A stretch of DNA of 64,000 nt, from NCBI RefSeq assembly GCF_949987515.2, contig NC_082694.2, positions 46,710,451-46,774,450 on the forward strand, read 5' to 3'. The position numbers and the translations under genes were made by a program. Of this stretch, positions 58,081 through 64,000 are shown piece by piece (the stretch's first letter is position 1; every line of letters starts with the position of its first letter). This DNA comes from Delphinus delphis (lineage: Eukaryota; Chordata; Mammalia; Artiodactyla; Delphinidae). The notes below the pieces were generated by a model. That model was not told where the DNA came from, searched no databases, and worked only from the letters and a program-made list of their open reading frames with translations.

Positions 58081-59703
58081 CTTGTGTTTTTTTAAAATTA
58101 TAATTAACATACAATATTATATTAGTTTCAGGTATTATACAACATAGTGACTCCATAGCTTTATACATTATGAAATTATCACTATAATATGACCAGTTAC
58201 CATCTGTCACCATACAAAGTTGTTACAATATTATTGACTATATACTCTGTGTGTACGTTATGTCCCTGTAACTTACTTATTTTATAGCTGGAAGTTTGTA
58301 CCTCTTAATCCCCCTTCACCTATTTTGTTCATCCCTCCACCTCCTTCCCCTTTGGCAACCACCAGTTTGTTCTCTGTATCTGTGAGTCTGTTTCTCCTTT
58401 GTTTTGTTTTCTTTTTTAGATTCTACATACAAATGAAATCATACAGTGTTTGTTTTTCTCTGTCTGACTTAGGATATTGTGATATACTCCAGGACCATCC
58501 AAACTGATGCAAATGGCAAGATTTCATTATTTCTTATGGCTGAATAATATTCTATTGTGTATATATTCCATATCTTCCTTATACATTTGTCTATTGATGG
58601 ACACAAGTTGCTTCCATATCTTAACTATTGTAAATAATGATGCAATGAACATAGAGGTACATATCTTTTTGACTTAGTGTTTTCGTTTTTTTTGGATAAA
58701 TACCCAGAAGTGGAATTCCTGGATCATATGTTAGTTCTATTGTTTGTCTTTTGAAGAAAGTCTGTACTGTTTTTTATGTTGGCTGTACCAATTTACATTG
58801 CTGCCAATAGTACACAAGGATTCCCTTTTCTCTACATCCTTGATAACACTTGTTTTTTGTTGTCTTTTTTGATAATAGCCATTTTTACAGGTGTGAGGTG
58901 GTATCTCTTTGTGGTTTTGATTTGTATTTCTCTGATGATTAATGATGTTGAATACCTTTTCATGTATAGGTTGGCTATTTGTCTTATTTGGGAAAATGTT
59001 TATTCAGGTCCTCTGCCCATTTTTTTAATTAGGTTGTTTGTGTTTTTTGATATTGAGTTGTCTGAGTTCTTTATATGTTTTGAATATCAACCCCTTATTG
59101 GATATATCATTTGTAAATATCTTTTCCCATTCAGTAGATTGCCTTTTTATTTTATTAGTGGTTTTCTTTACTGTGCAAAAGCTTTTTAGTTTGATATAGT
59201 CTCATTTGTTTCTTTTTGCTTTTGTTGCCCTTGCCTGAGGGGACATATCTAAAAAAAATATTGCTAAGATTGATGTCAGAGAGGTTACTGCTTATGTTTT
59301 CTTCTAGAAGTTTTATGGTTTTAGGACTTACATTTAAGTCTTTAATTCATTTTGAGTTTATTTTTGTACATAAACTGTGTGAAATACAGTTTATGAAATG
59401 TGTATGAAATGAAAGTGGTGTATGAAAGTGGTCCAAATTCATTCTTTTGCATGTAGCTGTCCAGTTTTCCTAATACCAGTTATTGAAGAGACAGCCTTTT
59501 CCGCATTGTATATTCTTGCCTCCTCTGTCTGTCATAGATTAATTAATCATATGAGCATGGGTTTATTTCTGGACACTCTCTACTCTTCCGTTCATTTATC
59601 TGTCTGTTTTTGTGCCAGTTACACATGGTTTTGATTACTGTAATCTTATTGTATAATTTCAAGCCTGGAAGAATAAAACTTCCACATTTGTTCTTTGTTT
59701 TCA

Positions 59704-60321
59704 AGAGAAAACCATAATTCAAATAGACACATGTACTCCAACATTCATTGCAGCACTATTTACAAGAGCCAGGACATGGAAACAACCTAAATATCCATTG
59801 ACAGATGAATAAAGAAAATGTGGTACATATATACAGTGGAATATTACTCACCCATAAAAAGAAATGAAATTGGGTCATTTGTAGAGATGTAGAGGGACCT
59901 AGAGTCTGTCATACAGAGTGAAGTAAGTCAGAAAGAGAAAAACAAATGTATATTAATGTATATATGTAGAATCTAGAAAAATGGTACAGATGAACGTATT
60001 TGCAGGGCAGGAACAGAGATGCAGACGTACAGAATGGACATGTGGACACAGGGTGGGAAGGGGAGGGTGGGATGAATTGGGAGATTAGGATTGACATAAA
60101 TACACTACCATGTGTAAAATAAATAGCTAGTGGGAACTTGCTGTATAGCACAGGGAGATCAGCTTGGTGCTGTGTGATGACCTAGATGGGTGGGATGGGT
60201 GGGGAGTGGGAGGGAGGTCCAAGAGGGCGGAGATATATTTATACATATAGCTGATTCACTTAGTTGTACAGCAGAAACTAACAAAACATTGTAAAGAAAC
60301 TATGGTCCAATTAAAAAAAAA
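59704..60321 (+). mobile_element. L1 3' end inserted head-on into L1 G
   Basis: On plus: 'gagaaaaccataattcaaat', 'atggaatattactcac'-type ORF2 tail, then a 3' UTR with strong G-rich tracts (60051-60071 and 60188-60214) and a terminal A run at 60312-60321. L1 G sequence resumes directly ('gaattctttggctatttggg'). The target duplication is not resolved. Confidence 0.92.
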
Positions 60322-62471
60322 GAATTCTTTGGCTATTTGGGGTCTTTTTTGGTTCCATTAAAATTTTAGGATTATTTGTTATAGTTCTATGAAAAATGCC
60401 ATTGGTATCTTGATAGAGATTGTATTAAATCTGTAGATTGCTTTGGGTAGTATGGACATCTTAATATTAATTCTTCCAATCCATGATCATGGTCTATCTT
60501 TCCATTTATTTGTGTCATTTTCAGTTTCTTTCCACAAGGTCTTATAGCCTTTAGAGTACAGGTTTGAGAACTGTACTCCTTTTTACATTCCTAGGTATTT
60601 TTTTTGATGCAATAGTGAATGAGATTGTTTCCTTCATTTCTGTTTTACATAGTTTGTATCAGTGTACAGAAATGCTAGACATTTCTATGTATCAATTTTA
60701 AATCTTGCAACTTTACTGAATTCATTTATTGTTCTGCTAGTTTGCTTGGTAAAGTCTTGGGGTTCTCTGTATATAGTATCATGTCATCTTCAAATAGTGA
60801 CAATTTTATATTTTCCTTTCCAATTTGGATGCTTTTAATTTCTTTTTCTTATTTGATTGCTATGTTTAGGACATCCAGTACTATGTTGAATAAAAGTGGC
60901 AAGACCGGGCATGCTTGTCTTTTTCCTAATCTTAGGGAAAAGCTTTCAACTTTTCACCATTGAGTATCATGTTAGCTGTGGGTTTGTTTTATATGGCGTT
61001 TATTAATTTGGGATATGTTTCCTCTATACCCACTTTGTTGAGAGTTTTTATCATAAATGGATGTTGAATTTTGTCAGATGCTCTTTTTGCATCTATTGAC
61101 ATGATCGTATGATTTTTAGCCTTTGTTTTGTTAATATGGTATATCACATTGATTGATTTACAGATGTTAAACCATCCTTGCATCCCTGGAATGAATCCTG
61201 TTTGATCATGGTATATGATACTTTTAATGTATTGTTGAATTCACTTTGCTAAAATTTTGTTGAGGATTTTGCATCTATGTTCATTAGTGCTTATTGGCCT
61301 GTAATTTTCTCTTTTTGTAGTATTTTTGTCTGGTTTTGGTATCAGGGCTATGCTGGCCTTGTAAAGTGAATTTAGAAGTGTTCCTTCCTCTTAATTTTTT
61401 GGAATAATTTGAGAATAATAGGTGTTAACTCTTCTTTAAATGTTTGGTAGAATTAACCTGTATAGCTGTCTGGTTCTGAACTTCTTTGTGTGTGGGGGGG
61501 GGGGCAGGTGTTTGTTTACAGATTCAATTTTGTTACTAGTGATCAGTCTATTCAGAATTTCTATTTCATCATGATTCAGTCTTAGAGGATGTATTTCTAA
61601 GAATTTATCCATTTTGTTTCTGTTGTCCATTTTATTAGTGTATAATTGGTCATAGTAATCTCTTATGATCATCTGTATTTCTGTGGTGTCAGTTGTAATT
61701 TCTCTTTTCTGATTTATTTATTTGGGCTCTCTTTTTTCTTGATGACTCTGGCTAAATCGTTTGTCGATTTTGTTTATCTTTTCAAAAAACCAACTCTTAG
61801 TTTCATTGATCTTTACTACTGTTTAATTTTTTAGACTCTTTTATGTTTTTCTGCTCTGCTCTTTTTAATTTCCTTCCTTCTAATAACTTTGGACTTTGCT
61901 TGTTCTTTAAATGTACATTTAGGTAGTTTGAGATTTTTCTTGTTTCTTGAGGTATAGGCCTGTTTCTCTATGAACTTTCCTCTTAGGACTGCTTTTACTT
62001 TGTCCCATAGATTCTGGACAGTTGTGTTTCTATTTTCATTTGTCTCAAGATAGTTTTTGATTTCCTTTTATTTGCTCATTGACTCACTGGTTATAATAAA
62101 TGAGCAAGTTGTTTAATATACACGTTTGTGTTTTTTTCAGTTTTTTTCTTGTGTTTGATTTCTAGTTTCATACTGTTCTGGTCAAAAGAATGTTTGACAC
62201 TATTTTAATCTTCTTATATTTATTGAGATTTATCTTGTGGCCTAATATGTGATGTATCTTGGAGAATGTTCAACATGCACTTGAAAAGTACATGTATTCA
62301 GCTGTTTGGGGATGATATGTTCTAAAAATATCTATTAAGTCCATTTGGTTTAATGTGTCGTTTAATGCCAGTGTTGTCTTACTGATTTTCTGTCTGGATG
62401 ATCTATTCACTGATGTAAGTGGGGTATTAAAGTCCCCTACTATTATTATATTGCTGTCTATGTCTCTTTTT

Positions 62472-62672
62472 TTTTTTTTTGCGGTACGCGGGCCTCTCAC
62501 TGTTGCAGCCTCTCCTGTTGCAGAGCACAGGCTCCAGATGCGCAGGCTCAGTGGCCATGGCTCACGGGCCCAGCCATTCCGCGGCATGTGGGATCCTTCC
62601 AGACTGGGGCATGAACCCGTGTCCCCTGCATTGGCAGGCGGACCCCCAACCACTGTGCCACCAGGGAAGCCC
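62472..62672 (-). mobile_element. CHR-type SINE, short cetacean form
   Basis: A minus-strand SINE in the L1 G endonuclease region. It has a perfect 13-bp duplication TATGTCTCTTTTT (62459-62471 and 62673-62685). The tail is about 10-15 T. Confidence 0.95.
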
Positions 62673-63555
62673 TATGTCTCTTTTTGATTCTGTTAATATT
62701 TGCTTTATATATTTATGTGCCCCTATGTTGGGTGCATAAAAATTTTTAAATGTCATATTTTCTTGTTGGATTAACCCCTTTATCATTATATAATGTCCTT
62801 CCTTGTCTTTTTTATAGTCTTTGTTTTAAAGGCTATTTCATCTGATATGAGTGTTGCTACCTCAGCTTTCTTTTATAGTCCATTTGAGTGGAGTAACTTT
62901 TTTCCCATCCTTTTACGTTCAGCCTATTTGTGTCTTTAGATCTGAAGTGAGTCTCTTGTAGGCAGCATATACATTAGTTTTGTTTTCCTTTATCCATTTA
63001 GCTACCTTAAGTTTCTGATTGGAACATTTAGTCCACTTATGTTTAAAATGATGTGATAGGTATGTACTTATTACCATTTTGTCACTTGTTTCTGATTGTT
63101 TTTATAATTCTTCTTTGTTCTTTTCTTCTTCTTTTAGTATCTTCACTTGTGGTTTGAAGGATTCCTTTAGTTTTGTGTTTGGATTTCTTTCTCTTTTCTT
63201 TTTTGTGTATCCATTATAGTTTTTTTGGTTTGTGGTTACCATGAGGTTCATATATATGGACCTGTATATATAGCCATCTAATATTTTAAGCTGACAGTCA
63301 CTGAAATTTGAAGGCATTGTAAAAACAATGCATTTTTACTCTGTCCCATGCTTTATGTTTTGATGCCATATTTTACATCTTTTTATTTTGTGTATTCCTT
63401 AAATACATGCTTTAGTTATAGTTGATTGTATAACTTTTGTCTTTTAACCTGCATACTAGCTTTTTAAGTAGCTAATCCACTGGTTTTACTATATATTTAC
63501 CTTTACCAGTGATTTTTTTTTCCATTCGTATATTTTCTTATTTCCAGTTGTGGGC

Positions 63556-63645
63556 TCTTTTCTTTTCTTTCCCTCCCTCCCTCCTTTCTTTCTTTCTTTC
63601 TTTTCTTTTCTTTCTTTCTCTCTCTCTCTCTCTTTTCTTTCTTTC
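63556..63645. repeat. pyrimidine simple repeat (CTTT/CCCT/CT)n
   Basis: A nearly pure pyrimidine tract with (CCCT)n, (CTTT)n and (CT)n sections at the 5' edge of L1 G. The lysine/glutamate-rich minus frame across it is an artefact of the repeat. Confidence 0.95.
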
Positions 63646-63750
63646 AAGGTTTTTTTAGAAAATACATTTGAAGTTCCATTAAATAACCATTTAAAGGCTA
63701 CAAATGTACAAAAATTATTCTCATCATACCCAAAAATACAGTAAACTTTT

Positions 63751-63963
63751 TTTTTTTTTTTTTTTTTTTTTGCGGTATGCAGGCCTCTCGCTGTCGTGGC
63801 CTCTCCCGTTGTGGAGCACAGGCTCCGGACGCACAGGCTCAGCCGCCATGGCTCACGGGTCCAGCTGCTGCATGGCATGTGGGATCTTCCCAGACTGGGA
63901 CACGAACCCATGTCCCCTGCATCGGCAGGCGGACTCTCAACCACTGTACCACCAGGGAAGCCC
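63751..63963 (-). mobile_element. CHR-type SINE, short cetacean form
   Basis: A minus-strand SINE with about 21 T of tail beyond the target. It has a perfect 16-bp duplication AATACAGTAAACTTTT (63735-63750 and 63964-63979). CpGs are well kept. Confidence 0.97.
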
Positions 63964-64000
63964 AATACAGTAAACTTTTAATTATATGTTATGATCAGGA

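Larger units (their letters stand above)
58780..63080 (-). pseudogene. L1 G ORF2 remnant
   Basis: Endonuclease pieces lie at 62270-62470 (I-I-V-G-D-F-N-T-P) and 62680-62786. Reverse transcriptase pieces lie at 60740-61183 and 61436-61672. The C-terminal region is at about 58780-59400. All are split by stops, frameshifts and two insertions. The F-E-D-D box has one substitution beside the two kept Asp. Confidence 0.82.
58085..63560 (-). mobile_element. L1 G, 5'-truncated in the spacer before ORF2, with nested insertions
   Basis: An L1 in antisense, close relative of L1 A. The 3' UTR starts at 58085, ORF2 remnant follows, and the inter-ORF spacer runs to about 63550, where it meets a CTTT-rich simple repeat. 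Inserts are an L1 3' end on plus (59704-60321) and a CHR SINE (62472-62672). The RT catalytic box reads F-E-D-D (60783-60794). The inter-ORF spacer shows the uninterrupted form of the site where L1 A carries its nested fragment. Confidence 0.9.

Overview
The window looks like nuclear DNA of a cetacean (whale or dolphin). The strongest clue is a set of eight short (~200 bp), tRNA(Glu)-derived SINEs of the CHR type (heads reading like 'ggcttccctggtggcgcag', A-rich tails), which are typical of whales. Two longer or older members of the same SINE group are also present. They sit among LINE-1 (L1) copies, MaLR LTRs, MIRs and old mammalian DNA transposons. I find no host protein-coding gene, no functional RNA gene and no CRISPR array. 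Every long reading frame belongs to a transposable element or is a chance or shadow frame. By adding up the intervals listed, roughly 70% of the window is recognisable repeat. The rest is AT-rich DNA in which I see nothing codable. It reads as an L1-rich gene desert or a large intron.

Layout. 1-4740: a decayed class III (ERV-L-like) retrovirus on +, with reverse transcriptase, RNase H and integrase remnants. It is split by a solo ERV1-type LTR and a long CHR SINE. 5304-5516: CHR SINE. 6136-15365: a near full-length L1 on -, holding a CHR SINE, a 2.28 kb Tigger (pogo-type) DNA transposon and a short L1 fragment. 15464-17962: a 5'-truncated L1 on - with a perfect 13-bp target-site duplication (TSD) and two CHR SINEs at one site. 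20886-24960: a closely related L1 on +. 25536-25911: a MaLR LTR. 27194-32274: an almost complete L1 on - with an 11-bp TSD and an ORF1 broken only by three nonsense codons. 33440-33900: an MLT1-type LTR. 34941-37843: a complete-ended Charlie1/MER1-like hAT transposon with a perfect 8-bp TSD, interrupted by a CHR SINE. 38200-40110: a MIR split by a SINE, then a short deleted L1. 40800-45934: an old full-structure L1M on +. 45935-53300: LTR-like repeat, L1M 3' regions and MIRs. 53944-54171: a young-looking CHR SINE. 55020-55560 and 58085-63560: L1s on -, the latter holding an opposite-strand L1 3' end and a SINE. 63751-63963: a final CHR SINE.

The elements do not work together as a system. What the window offers is a nested insertion record. 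CHR SINEs are the youngest layer (good TSDs, some long pure A tails). The Tigger and Charlie copies are dead, but keep clean ends, target duplications and recognisable catalytic motifs. I did not find a new biological system. The items most worth a second look are the Tigger-like transposon, the inverted pair of near-identical L1s, the double SINE insertion, the long-tailed SINE at 53944, and the G-rich tracts shared by L1 3' UTRs.
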